22,271 nucleotides of DNA, from the NCBI GenBank assembly GCA_002366885.1, contig DFCD01000115.1, forward strand, positions 23,144 to 45,414, in the 5' to 3' direction. The notes under the pieces were generated by a model. The model had not been told where the DNA came from, did no database searches, and was given only the letters and a program-made list of their open reading frames with translations. Positions 7,330-14,381 of this stretch are shown here, one piece after another; position 1 is the stretch's first letter; every line of letters begins with the position of its first letter. The position numbers and the translations under genes are program-made. Source of the DNA: Verrucomicrobia bacterium UBA3063. Its GTDB lineage: Bacteria; Verrucomicrobiota; Verrucomicrobiia; Methylacidiphilales; Verrucolacustridaceae.

Positions 7330-8412
7330 TTATTTCTTGGCGGGAAGAGTCGGCGGGGCAGGCGGGGCCTGCACGGGCGGCGTGGTCGCCGTCACCGGAG
7401 CAGGGGCCGCGGGAGCCGGCAGCAGGATTTTGACGTCGGCACCCTTGCGCAGTTCCTCCAGAAGAAGGCGGGTTTCCTCGCCCTGCTTGAGGCGGCGAAG
7501 GTGCGCGGAGATCTCGTTTTTCACCTCCTCCAGCTTGAGCGTCTTGGCCGCCTCCTTGGCCTTGACCTTAAGGAAGTGATACCCGAAGGGGGTTTCGAAA
7601 ACCTTGCTCACTTTTCCCGGAGGGGTCGCAAAGGCCGTCTCTTCGAACTTGGGGGTCATTTGCCCCTTGCTGAAGGGGGGCAACTCCCCTCCGCGGGCCT
7701 TGCTTCCGGGATCATCGGAAACCTCTTGGGCGACCTTTTCGAAGGGTTCCCCCTTGTTGACGCGGGCCAAGGCGTCCTCGGCTGCCTTCTTTTTGGCGGC
7801 CTTGGTGGCGGCATCGGCATTCGCGTCCACCTTCACCAGCACATGCTGGGCGCGCACCGTCTCGTTGCGCTGCCAAAGCTTCGGATTATCGCTGTAGAAC
7901 TTCTGAACCTCCTCGTCCGAGGGATTTTTGAGGCTCGGCTCGACGCGGGCCCGCATCAGGTTGTCGACCTCCATCTTCTGCTCGATTTCCCGCAGCATCT
8001 CGGCCTCGGTGGTCTTGGCCTTGGCCAACTGCTCCTGGAAGGCCTCCAGCGTCGGGAAATTCTTCTTCATCCGTTCCAACTGCTCCTTGGCCAGGGCGAC
8101 CGCATTGGTCATGGGCGACTTGCGGGCCTCGGCCAGGGCAACCTGACGGTTGATCATCTGGTTGAGGATGTTCACCTCGAGGGAAGCCAGCTGGGGCGGG
8201 GGGACCTTGTCCCGGGAGAGATTGAAGTTCATCAGGGCCCGGTTCACCTCGCTGTCCAACTGGGCACGGGTAATCTTAATGCCGCGGCCTTCGGCCACGA
8301 CAAAACGCGGGTTGGCAGGATCCTTGACCGCGCAGCCCGCCAGGACCGCCGCCATCAAGAGGGAGAAAAAGAAGGAGTTACGTTTCAGCATAGAGGAAAG
8401 AGGTAAGGGCAT
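7330..8412 (-). CDS. PpiC/SurA-type peptidyl-prolyl isomerase lipoprotein
   Basis: This is a periplasmic foldase of the parvulin (PpiC/SurA/PrsA) class. From the chosen ATG it is 360 residues. The signal peptide ends in the lipobox AVLAGC, with Cys27 the predicted lipid anchor. A SurA-like N-terminal helical region follows (about 40-185; VNRALMNFNLSRDKVP and NILNQMINRQVALAEARKS). The parvulin domain lies near 190-305, with RAQHVLVKV, GGELPPFSKGQM, FETPFGYHFLKV and the usual internal loop. The tail is Pro/Ala-rich. The ATG at 8412 is preceded by AAAGGGG and gives a proper basic-then-hydrophobic signal; an internal ATG at 8391 is the alternative. It is divergent from the TauE gene and directly upstream of hisI. 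Substrates are presumably outer-membrane or exported proteins. Confidence 0.93.
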   Translation of the reverse strand: MPLPLSSMLKRNSFFFSLLMAAVLAGCAVKDPANPRFVVAEGRGIKITRAQLDSEVNRALMNFNLSRDKVPPPQLASLEVNILNQMINRQVALAEARKSPMTNAVALAKEQLERMKKNFPTLEAFQEQLAKAKTTEAEMLREIEQKMEVDNLMRARVEPSLKNPSDEEVQKFYSDNPKLWQRNETVRAQHVLVKVDANADAATKAAKKKAAEDALARVNKGEPFEKVAQEVSDDPGSKARGGELPPFSKGQMTPKFEETAFATPPGKVSKVFETPFGYHFLKVKAKEAAKTLKLEEVKNEISAHLRRLKQGEETRLLLEELRKGADVKILLPAPAAPAPVTATTPPVQAPPAPPTLPAKK

Positions 8413-8422
8413 CCGCGCCCCT

Positions 8423-8460
8423 TTGGCAAGCCTACGGAAGGGGAGGATCCCTCTTGCCAA
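8423..8460. promoter_or_regulatory. Inverted repeat in the divergent ppiC/tauE control region
   Basis: TTGGCAAG (8423-8430) and CTTGCCAA (8453-8460) are perfect 8-bp inverted arms whose starts are 30 bp apart, about three helical turns. They lie between the divergent starts at 8412 and 8492. A dimeric regulator site is possible but unproven. Confidence 0.3.
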
Positions 8461-8491
8461 TCCGGCACAAATCGGGGAACTCTCTTTCTCG

Positions 8492-8851
8492 GTGTCCTCC
8501 CCATCCCTTCTTTATGCGGCCATCGGGCTGCTGGCCGGCATCACCGCCGGCTGTTTCGGCATCGGGGGTGGCACCATCATCGTCCCCGCCCTCATCCTTC
8601 TCTGCGGGGTCCCCTACCATGTGGCTGTGGGCACCTCCCTCGCCCTCATCATCCCCATCAGTCTTGCCGGGGCCGCCACCAGCTGGCGGCTGAACACGGT
8701 CGACTGGCGAATCACCGCCGCCTGCGCCGTGACCGGCATGGCGGGAGCCGTGCTGGGTTCCCTGTGGATCCAGAAAATCCCCGAAGCCGTGGCCCGTCGT
8801 GGATTTGCCGTCTTTCTCCTTTATGCCGCTTGGCGTCTTTGGACCAAGTGA
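8492..8851 (+). CDS. Half-size TauE/SafE-family membrane permease
   Basis: This is a TauE/SafE (DUF81) family membrane protein, a family linked to export or uptake of sulfite, sulfonates and other organic anions. The family signature is clear: AAIGLLAGITAGCFGIGGGTIIVPALILL, then VAVGTSLALIIPISLAGA and GMAGAVLGSLWIQKIPEAVARRGFAVFLLYAAWRLW. Only one family repeat is present (about 119 residues, three or four helices), whereas classical members have two repeats and about 250 residues, so it probably works as a dimer. I chose GTG at 8492 because it sits just before the first helix; the frame is open further upstream, but that stretch is antisense to the ppiC gene. Its stop overlaps the mscS start (GTGA). 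Substrate cannot be inferred. Confidence 0.82.
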   Translation: MSSPSLLYAAIGLLAGITAGCFGIGGGTIIVPALILLCGVPYHVAVGTSLALIIPISLAGAATSWRLNTVDWRITAACAVTGMAGAVLGSLWIQKIPEAVARRGFAVFLLYAAWRLWTK

Positions 8852-9954
8852 CCCCCACCAACGCCCCAAACCTCTGGCAGGTCGCTCCGCCCCCGGATGA
8901 GGCCGCCCTCAGCCTGATCCAGTCGATCCGCCACCTCACCCTCGAGCAGGTCGCCGTCTCTTCCGGAATCATCGCCCTCGGCGTGATGGGCTGGTTTGCC
9001 TCCCGATTCGGAATGGGATGGCTTCGCGACCGTTATCCCGGCGGCCTGACCGACTGGCTTTACGCCCTGCGCTGGCCCATCGGTTCGGCCATCTTCTACA
9101 CCTCGCTGGACCGCGGTTTGGATGTCCTCACCCACCTGCCGGCCTGGTTTTGGCCCCTGAAAAGCAGCCTCTACCGGCTGTTGATGATCATCGTGGCGGT
9201 GGGCGCTTCCATCCGCACGGCGGACCTGCTGGTGGGAATCGCCCGCAAAAGTTTCTTCTCCGAGGAACTCGCCACCGACACCGAGGTCCACAAGGTGATG
9301 ACCCGGATTTTCCGGGGGATCATCCTCTTCATCGCTGCGGTCATCATTCTCGACAACCTCGGCGTCAAGATTCTGGGCCTGCTTACCGCCGCCGGTTTCC
9401 TCGGCGGCGCCCTCGCCCTCGCCTCCAAGGAAACCCTCGCCAACATCCTCGGGTATTTTGAAATTCTCGCCGACCGGATCTTCCGCACCGGCGACCGGAT
9501 CGCCTTCGAGAAATACGACGGCTTTGTCCGGGAACGCGGCCTCCGCAGCATCCGCCTCGAGGCCCTTTCCGGGGAAATGCTCACCATCCCCAACACCCAG
9601 CTCGTCAACTACCCCGTCCGCCGCCTCACCTCCAACGAGGGTCTCTCCCTTTTATCGGTGGAAGTCGGCCTTCTTTACGACTACCAGCGTCCGAAGTTGG
9701 AGGAGGCGATCCGGGTTGTCTGCGCCGCCCTCGAGAAGAAGTTTCCCGACTGCGATCCGGTGGGCCGGTTTTTTGAATTCGGGAACAGTGCCCAGAAGAT
9801 CCGGTTCACCCTTCGCACCCCCTACCAAGACGGCGCCGAATTCATGCGCGACACCACCACCGCCCACCTGATCGTCCGGGAGGCCTGCGACCACGCCGGC
9901 CTCAAGTTCGCCTTCCCCACCCGTACCGTCGAACTCCATCAGTCCAAAAGCTGA
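8848..9954 (+). CDS. MscS-family mechanosensitive ion channel
   Basis: This is an inner-membrane small-conductance mechanosensitive channel that releases solutes on hypo-osmotic shock. From GTG 8848 it is 368 residues. There are helices near residues 35-55 (VAVSSGIIALGVMGWFASRF), 70-90, 105-125 (YRLLMIIVAVGASIRTADLL) and 155-175. The pore helix TM3 is ILGLLTAAGFLGGALALASKET, followed by the conserved NILGYFEILADRIFRTGDRI that opens the beta domain (SIRLEALSGEMLTIPNTQL). The C-terminal alpha/beta domain runs to the end. The GTG start is chosen because it overlaps the tauE TGA (GTGA at 8848-8851), implying translational coupling. An ATG 28 codons earlier lies inside tauE and is unlikely. Confidence 0.92.
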   Translation: MTPTNAPNLWQVAPPPDEAALSLIQSIRHLTLEQVAVSSGIIALGVMGWFASRFGMGWLRDRYPGGLTDWLYALRWPIGSAIFYTSLDRGLDVLTHLPAWFWPLKSSLYRLLMIIVAVGASIRTADLLVGIARKSFFSEELATDTEVHKVMTRIFRGIILFIAAVIILDNLGVKILGLLTAAGFLGGALALASKETLANILGYFEILADRIFRTGDRIAFEKYDGFVRERGLRSIRLEALSGEMLTIPNTQLVNYPVRRLTSNEGLSLLSVEVGLLYDYQRPKLEEAIRVVCAALEKKFPDCDPVGRFFEFGNSAQKIRFTLRTPYQDGAEFMRDTTTAHLIVREACDHAGLKFAFPTRTVELHQSKS

Positions 9955-9979
9955 TTCTTGGTTGCCGGCCTTCCCTAAC

Positions 9980-10000
9980 TTCTATCTGCTATCTCCTATC
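9980..10000 (+). repeat. Three degenerate heptamers
   Basis: TTCTATC, TGCTATC and TCCTATC lie head to tail between mscS and the tRNA gene. This is the first, leftmost member of the short tandem-array class that recurs in spacers to the right. Confidence 0.6.
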
Positions 10001-10019
10001 TTCTTGCGGCGCCCCCTTC

Positions 10020-10048
10020 TTGCTCCAAAGGCTGGGAGCCGTTAAGAT
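10020..10048 (+). promoter_or_regulatory. Possible promoter of tRNA-Gln
   Basis: TTGCTC (10020-10025) and TAAGAT (10043-10048) are separated by 17 bp and end 10 bp before the mature tRNA. The -35 match is weak. Confidence 0.35.
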
Positions 10049-10057
10049 TTGAATCAT

Positions 10058-10130
10058 TGCCGCGTGGTGCAATTGGTAGCACACCACACTCTGGATGTGG
10101 GTGTTCTTGGTTCGAGTCCAAGCGCGGCAG
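10058..10130 (+). tRNA. tRNA-Gln, anticodon CUG
   Basis: A full 73-nt cloverleaf can be drawn. The acceptor TGCCGCG (10058-10064) pairs with CGCGGCA (10123-10129), discriminator G130. The D stem is GTGC/GCAC. The anticodon stem CCACA/TGTGG encloses the loop CTCTGGA, with anticodon CTG at 10091-10093 reading CAG. The variable loop is GTGTT. The T arm is CTTGG, loop TTCGAGT, CCAAG. The 3' CCA is not encoded. It lies upstream of rsmI on the same strand, but nothing indicates a functional link. Confidence 0.95.
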
Positions 10131-10135
10131 CAACC

Positions 10136-10148
10136 GCGGCGAAGCCGC
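10136..10148 (+). terminator. Small GC hairpin after the tRNA
   Basis: GCGGC-GAA-GCCGC is a 5-bp stem with a three-base loop, 5 bases after the tRNA. No T run follows, so it could be a processing or weak termination signal only. Confidence 0.25.
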
Positions 10149-10221
10149 CGTAGTTTAAGTTCACCATCGTCGAATCATCCAAAAAGCCCTCCCACCTTAT
10201 TCCTGCAACATTCCCGCTTAC

Positions 10222-10245
10222 TTAAACTTAAACTTAAACTTAAAC
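10222..10245 (+). repeat. Four perfect TTAAAC hexamers
   Basis: Four identical TTAAAC units end 8 bases before the rsmI start codon at 10254, so they lie in its leader and replace a normal ribosome site. Related but degenerate arrays occur at 14293, 14495 and 16816. Confidence 0.85.
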
Positions 10246-10253
10246 TAACCCCC

Positions 10254-10931
10254 GTGATTCCGGGCCGTCTTCTTGTGGTTGGAACCCCCATCGGCAACCT
10301 CTCCGATCTCTCCCCCCGCGCCCGCGAGGCCCTCACCCTCGCCGATCTCGTGGCCGCCGAGGACACCCGGCGCACCGGCCTTCTCCTGCAGCACCTCGGC
10401 GTCAAAAAACCTTTTCTCAGTTACCAAAAGTTCAACGAGGCATCCCGCGAAGCCGCTCTCCTCGACCGGCTGCGGGGCGGCCAGACCATCGCCCTGGTGA
10501 CCGACGGGGGCATGCCCGGCATTTCCGACCCCGGGGAACGCCTGATCCGAGCCGCACGCCGCGAAAATCTCCCGGTGGAGGTGATTCCCGGCCCATCGGC
10601 CGTCCTCCATGCCCTGGTCGCCAGCGGCCTGCCCGCCCTGCCTTTTTATTTTGGCGGCTTTCTTCCGCCCAAGCCCGGACCCCGGAAAAAAGAGCTGGCC
10701 GCGGCCGCCGCCCGGGAACACACCTCCGTTTATTTCGAGTCCCCCCACCGGATTGTCCGCACCCTGGCCGAGGCAACCGAAACCCTGCCTGCGGAAAGCC
10801 GCATCGCCGTCTGCCGGGAACTAACCAAAAAATTTGAGGAGGTCTTTGTCGGTTCGCCCGCCGAAGCCGCCGCCCGGTTCGGGGAAAACACCAAGGGCGA
10901 GATCACCCTGGTGATCTCGCCCTTGGGCTGA
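10254..10931 (+). CDS. rsmI: 16S rRNA (cytidine(1402)-2'-O)-methyltransferase
   Basis: RsmI methylates the 2'-OH of C1402 in the decoding centre of 16S rRNA using SAM. The SAM-binding opening LLVVGTPIGNLSDLSPRARE (from residue 6) is diagnostic of the family, followed by AAEDTRRTG, LVTDGGMPGISDPGERLIRAA and the EVIPGPSAVLHALVASGLP segment of the tetrapyrrole-methylase fold. FYFGGFLPPKPGPRKKEL and YFESPHRIVRTL also fit. At 225 residues it lacks the extra C-terminal domain of longer homologues. The GTG at 10254 is chosen because upstream codons fall in the repeat array and the tRNA. There is no Shine-Dalgarno; the leader is TTAAAC repeats. Its last codons form a 17-bp perfect hairpin before the convergent gene. 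Confidence 0.93.
   Translation: MIPGRLLVVGTPIGNLSDLSPRAREALTLADLVAAEDTRRTGLLLQHLGVKKPFLSYQKFNEASREAALLDRLRGGQTIALVTDGGMPGISDPGERLIRAARRENLPVEVIPGPSAVLHALVASGLPALPFYFGGFLPPKPGPRKKELAAAAAREHTSVYFESPHRIVRTLAEATETLPAESRIAVCRELTKKFEEVFVGSPAEAAARFGENTKGEITLVISPLG
10891..10926. terminator. 17-bp perfect hairpin at the 3' end of rsmI
   Basis: CCAAGGGCGAGATCACC (10891-10907) and GGTGATCTCGCCCTTGG (10910-10926) are exact inverted repeats around CT. They encode the conserved RsmI C-terminal KGEITLVIS and lie between convergent genes. No T run follows, so a bidirectional terminator or mRNA-stabilising role is inferred. Confidence 0.5.
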
Positions 10932-10948
10932 ACCGGCCTTGGCGGCGG

Positions 10949-11587
10949 TTACTGGGTGGCGCTTCCCTTGACGATCTTCTTGTTCTTATAGATGGTGTCC
11001 CGCAGCGCATCGGCGGAGGAGACCATCTCCCTTGCCGACTTTTTCGCCCCTTCGATCCGCTCCTTGGCCGCATTCACGGAATCGGCGCTGAAGGAGGAGG
11101 CAAAGTATTTCTTCAGGTCGAGGAGCAGCCCGGTCAGGTCATTGGCATCTCCCCCCAGATCGCGCATCTGCTTGTCAAGCGCGTCGAAATCGGCCTTCGC
11201 CTTGTCGATCTGATCGTTGGTCAGCTTGCGCATTTCCTTGTCGTTCATGCCGGACACTTCCTTGGTCCAGGCCGCGATCCGCCTGCCCTGGAGTTCCCGC
11301 ACCTTCTCCACCCGGTCCTTGATGTCGTCGCGGATAGACTGCAGGTCCTCGAGGTTGTCCTTGAACTTGTCGAACGAATTATTTTTGTCATCCCCGTCGG
11401 TCAGCTCGTTGAGGTTGGTCATGATGTACTCGAGCCTCTTCTGCGCCCGGCCCACCAGCTGATCCAGCTTGTTCATGCTGTCCGCCTGGTCTGCGGCGAC
11501 GCTAAGGGATTCCGAATTTTGCGCGCGGACCGGCAGGGCCCCCGTCAGGGCCAGAGCGCACAGGGATGCAAGCAGGGTGTTCTTCAT
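10949..11587 (-). CDS. Exported coiled-coil protein, uncharacterised
   Basis: This 212-residue protein has a Sec signal peptide (MKNTLLASLCALALTGALPVRAQ, cleavage after VRA). The mature part is almost wholly helical and charged, with heptad-like segments: MNKLDQLVGRAQKRLEYIMT, FDKFKDNLEDLQSIRDDIKD, NDQIDKAKADFDALDKQMRD and AAKERIEGAKKSAREMVS. It is probably periplasmic. I do not recognise a named family. It begins 21 bp after the SYLF gene in the same direction with a GAAAGGA ribosome site, so it is the second gene of a two-gene operon. A role in envelope stress or lipid binding is inferred only from that partner. Confidence 0.8.
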   Translation of the reverse strand: MKNTLLASLCALALTGALPVRAQNSESLSVAADQADSMNKLDQLVGRAQKRLEYIMTNLNELTDGDDKNNSFDKFKDNLEDLQSIRDDIKDRVEKVRELQGRRIAAWTKEVSGMNDKEMRKLTNDQIDKAKADFDALDKQMRDLGGDANDLTGLLLDLKKYFASSFSADSVNAAKERIEGAKKSAREMVSSADALRDTIYKNKKIVKGSATQ

Positions 11588-11597
11588 GGGTTGGGTT

Positions 11598-11609
11598 TCC
11601 TTTCGTGTT
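11598..11609 (-). promoter_or_regulatory. Ribosome-binding leader shared with the SYLF gene
   Basis: The minus strand reads ACACGAAAGGAA ahead of the ATG at 11587. The identical 12-mer precedes the SYLF gene (12273-12284). The AAAGGA core is the ribosome site; the extended identity suggests a duplicated leader. Confidence 0.55.
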
Positions 11610-12265
11610 TATTTCAGAAGGTCGTACAGCCTCGCGAGGGCGTCCTTTTTCGAATCCGGCACCTTGGCGGCTCCGTTGAGGATGTCCTTGGCGGAAACAA
11701 GGGGCTTGTCGTAGTAGTCCGCGTTGGCCTCGTTGTTGAGGTTCACATCAAACCCGCCGAAATTCACCCCAAGCTTGGCCCCCTTGTTCCAGACGTAGAC
11801 GTTGAAATCGCGGTTTTTCATCGTGGCGTCGACGGCGGCCCCGCCCTTCGGTCCCATCACCGCCTGGGCCGAGGAAGATCCGAAATGGTCGCCCGAAGCC
11901 CAGCGGCTGACCGCCCCATTGTTCATCAGGAGGATGACAATGTCATTGTCCGTGCCCCCCACATCGATTCCCAGCGTGCCGCCGTCCGTGCTGATGGCCA
12001 CCGGGCCGCTCCAGCCATTTTCGGTCCGGGCCAGAAGGATGCCGTCGCCGCCCGACCCGCCGATGCCGATGGCGAAGCCAGTCACGTTGATGATGACAAG
12101 GCCCTTGGCCTCCTTCACCAGATCCATGTTCAGGATCTCCTCCCGCTTGAGGCGGCCGAAGATCTCGGTCGCCTGGGGCACGAGCTTGTCCAGCGACTCG
12201 GCCGAAGCCGGCAGGGCAAATCCGGCAATCAGGCCGGCAAGAAGGATTTTGCGGAGAGGGTTCAT
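11609..12265 (-). CDS. SYLF (Ysc84-like) domain exported protein
   Basis: This is a lipid-binding SYLF/DUF500 domain protein. Eukaryotic members bind phosphoinositides, and bacterial exported members have unknown ligands. The 218 residues start with a signal peptide (MNPLRKILLAGLIAGFALPASA). The SYLF core follows: VPQATEIFGRLKREEILNMDLVKEAKGLVIINV, then GFAIGIGGSGGDGILLAR, WSGPVAISTDGGTLGIDVGG, DNDIVILLMNN and GAKLGVNFGGFDVNLN. The glycine-rich loops and the order of strands match the family. The C-terminus includes ADYYDKPLVSAKDILNGAA, typical of bacterial members. It is probably periplasmic or attached to a membrane, and is first in an operon with the exported coiled-coil protein. Confidence 0.9.
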   Translation of the reverse strand: MNPLRKILLAGLIAGFALPASAESLDKLVPQATEIFGRLKREEILNMDLVKEAKGLVIINVTGFAIGIGGSGGDGILLARTENGWSGPVAISTDGGTLGIDVGGTDNDIVILLMNNGAVSRWASGDHFGSSSAQAVMGPKGGAAVDATMKNRDFNVYVWNKGAKLGVNFGGFDVNLNNEANADYYDKPLVSAKDILNGAAKVPDSKKDALARLYDLLK

Positions 12266-12272
12266 GAGTCGG

Positions 12273-12284
12273 TTCCTTTCGTGT
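12273..12284 (-). promoter_or_regulatory. Ribosome-binding leader of the SYLF gene
   Basis: ACACGAAAGGAA on the minus strand, 7 bases before the ATG at 12265; identical to the element before the downstream gene. Confidence 0.55.
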
Positions 12285-12334
12285 GGAGGGGAAATCGAAT
12301 CTCTCGCCCTTGCCCCGTGCCCACAAGAAGGAAA

Positions 12335-13090
12335 TTAGTCGCTTGGTGAAAAAGTTTCTTTCCGCATGAAGGTCGGCGCGATCTCCCCGGTGAACTCCTT
12401 CAGCATCTTCACCGTCTCCGCCTCATTCTTGCCCCCGGGCAGAAACCCCTCCGTGATGATCGACATCACAATCACGTAGGCCCAGCGGTGATTCAGATTC
12501 TTCGTGATCCGGTCGTAGCTCGTCAGGAAAACCCGGCTCCAGTGATGCGGCGTGGCCACGTCCTTCCCCACAAACCAATAAAAGTAGTTCGCATAAAGCT
12601 TCCGCCGGTCCCCCGGACCCACCTCCACATCCCGCACCAGACTCAGGTTCATCACGTCCAGATCTTCGCCTTCCGCCAGCGCCACCCTTTCCACCTTCCC
12701 CCCGCGCATGCTCCAGCCCTGCGCCGGCAGACACACCTCCGGGCGGTGGATGCTCCGCTTTTCCCCGCCGCTTAAGACGATGGAGGCCATGATCCGGTCC
12801 CCGGCCGGATCCAGATACTCCCGCCGCACGATCTGCGTGTCCGCCGGCAGGGTCGCAATTTCCCCCGGGGTTGCCGCAATCACCTTGCCGGTGAAGTTCC
12901 CGATCCTCTCGGGAAGATCCATGACCACGCCGGCCAGCGGGGGGGTGTTGGGCGACGGCGTCAGCAGGCACAGCGCCGCGGCCGACCCTCCCAGCGCCAG
13001 CAACGCCACGATGCGCACCGCCGTCCCCGGCCGGGGCGGCGGCTTGGCCACAGGCGCCTCCATCTTCGGTGCTTCGGCGGTCACGCTCAC
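12335..13090 (-). CDS. EpsI-like exosortase-associated protein
   Basis: This is an EpsI/DUF3485-type protein that accompanies exosortases and exopolysaccharide loci. It has 251 residues from the GTG at 13090. After a short Pro-rich leader there is one transmembrane helix (AVRIVALLALGGSAAALCLL). The outside domain follows, with LPERIGNFTGKVI, REYLDPAGDRIMASIVLSGG, the family motif HRPEVCLPAQGW (about residues 115-126, Cys119) and a KLYANYFYWFVGKD stretch. The GTG is chosen because it overlaps the exosortase stop (GTGA at 13087-13090) and GGAGG lies about 10 bases upstream. Coupling to the exosortase supports a shared role. The exact biochemistry is unknown; the invariant Cys and nearby His hint at a catalytic or redox function, which is inference. 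Confidence 0.88.
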   Translation of the reverse strand: MSVTAEAPKMEAPVAKPPPRPGTAVRIVALLALGGSAAALCLLTPSPNTPPLAGVVMDLPERIGNFTGKVIAATPGEIATLPADTQIVRREYLDPAGDRIMASIVLSGGEKRSIHRPEVCLPAQGWSMRGGKVERVALAEGEDLDVMNLSLVRDVEVGPGDRRKLYANYFYWFVGKDVATPHHWSRVFLTSYDRITKNLNHRWAYVIVMSIITEGFLPGGKNEAETVKMLKEFTGEIAPTFMRKETFSPSD

Positions 13091-14097
13091 GGCTTCGGGG
13101 CCTCCGGAAGTTCCACCGGCGTGTTCCATTTCTTCCACGCCTTGGCCAGGCCCCCCTGCAACGCCCATCCCACCGCCACCATCCCGCCCAACGCCACCAC
13201 GAAGACAAAAAATCCCGCCGCCATGTGGTACGTGGTCGGATTCTCCTCCGTGCCGATCGCCACCCCGCTGCCTAAAAGAATCGTGCCGAACGTCAGCATC
13301 AGCATCCGCGCAAAGTTACCCGCCACCGCCAGGAGCGGCGAAAGGGCAAACAACGTCAGCTTCTGCCACGTCTTCTCCAGCGTCAGCTGGGCGTAGAGCG
13401 CGCTCACCATCATCAGGGCGAAGAGGGACCGGATCCCGCTGCACGGATTAGCCACATCCAGGGCGAACCGCTCCCCCTGCTTCAGCCCCGCGGCGTAGTC
13501 GGGCGCGGAAACCAACGCCGTCCCCACCCGCATCGTGTCCACCCCGATCAAATTCAGAAATCCCTGCGACAGCTCACACATCAGCCCCCGCAGCGGAAAG
13601 GCAATCAGGTTGTCCAGGAAGTAAAACGGATAGGAAAACATCAGGAAGATGTAGGGAAACGCCAGCGCCTTCATCATCTCCCAGCCCAGCAGCCACAACA
13701 GGATCCCGCCGATCATCAGTTGCAGCGACATGAAGCCGACGATCGTGATGTCCACCTTGTAGCCGATCCAGTAGGTGACCAAGGCCGCCAGCACCACCGC
13801 CGCGCCCCATATGCAGGGCCGGATCGGCACCTTTTGCAGATCTTTCCACTGGTAGATGACCAGCCCGATCGAGATGAACGGCACCATCATGCCGTGATGC
13901 CAGTCCGCCGTGGAGGGATCGGTCCAAAACCGCTTCAGCATGTCCAACACCGGCCGCGCCTTGGCCTCGAACCCGAAGTTGTAGGGAATGAAGGCGTAAA
14001 GCCCGATCACCACCGCCAGCGCCGCCACCCCCTCCAGCCACAACCCCCGCGACAGCCACTGCGGATTCGTCTGCACATTCTCTCCCTCAGCCGACAT
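13087..14097 (-). CDS. Exosortase (EpsH family)
   Basis: This is an integral-membrane, sortase-like protease/transpeptidase that processes proteins carrying PEP-CTERM-type tails and is often tied to exopolysaccharide loci. The 336-residue product has about eight hydrophobic helices. The catalytic set is intact: Cys219 in ANPCSGIRSLFALMM, Arg264 in NFARMLML and His291 in TYHMAAGFFVFV. The W-H-H-G segment near 66-69 and FPYIFLMFSYPF also match the family. The C-terminal tail after the last helix is cytosolic (KAWKKWNTPVELPEAPKP). The stop overlaps the EpsI-like start. I see no PEP-CTERM substrate gene in the window, so substrates must be elsewhere. The 427 bp upstream is repeat-filled, with no recognised promoter. 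Confidence 0.94.
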   Translation of the reverse strand: MSAEGENVQTNPQWLSRGLWLEGVAALAVVIGLYAFIPYNFGFEAKARPVLDMLKRFWTDPSTADWHHGMMVPFISIGLVIYQWKDLQKVPIRPCIWGAAVVLAALVTYWIGYKVDITIVGFMSLQLMIGGILLWLLGWEMMKALAFPYIFLMFSYPFYFLDNLIAFPLRGLMCELSQGFLNLIGVDTMRVGTALVSAPDYAAGLKQGERFALDVANPCSGIRSLFALMMVSALYAQLTLEKTWQKLTLFALSPLLAVAGNFARMLMLTFGTILLGSGVAIGTEENPTTYHMAAGFFVFVVALGGMVAVGWALQGGLAKAWKKWNTPVELPEAPKP

Positions 14098-14185
14098 AGA
14101 CCCAGATTATCGACCCTCGGCAATGACCGCAAATCCAAGCTTGGTAGGGGCCATCCTTCCCGCCAGCTCCCCACTTTAAAGCAAA

Positions 14186-14270
14186 GGTAGGGCGGGTTGT
14201 CCCAACCCGTCTCGCTGGGGGTTTAACGATGAGAGCTTTAATGAGACAGCGTGGGACACGCCGCCCTACC
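14186..14270. repeat. 85-bp imperfect palindrome with GGTAGGG ends
   Basis: The left arm GGTAGGGCGGGTTGTCCCA (14186-14204) and right arm TGGGACACGCCGCCCTACC (14252-14270) pair at 17 of 19 positions, and an inner GTCTC/GAGAC pair extends the fold. The size and structure resemble a MITE or a REP-like unit. No transposase is nearby. Confidence 0.7.
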
Positions 14271-14283
14271 CAGATATAAGTCT

Positions 14284-14372
14284 CACGCCCACTTAAACGT
14301 AAACGTAAACCTAAACGAAAAATTAGCTCTCCAATGCCCTGCGGTAGATCGTTGAACTCTCCTCCGCCATCC
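14284..14372. repeat. Direct repeat copy 1: duplicated GT4 3' end plus TAAAC array
   Basis: It matches 14486-14574 at 77 of 89 positions, at a constant offset of 202 bp, including 34 identical bases (14339-14372) that in copy 2 encode the GT4 C-terminus. It includes four hexamers (TTAAAC, GTAAAC, GTAAAC, CTAAAC at 14293-14316). Copy 1 is a stranded fragment of the gene end. Confidence 0.85.
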
Positions 14373-14381
14373 CTCCGCGTC

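Noticed and set aside
10058..10130. tRNA-Gln as an integration site of a genomic island
   Set aside because: I found no second copy of the tRNA 3' end in the window, and no integrase.
10222..10245. Telomere-like TTAAAC repeat
   Set aside because: Only four units, internal to the chromosome and in a gene leader; no sign of a replicon end.
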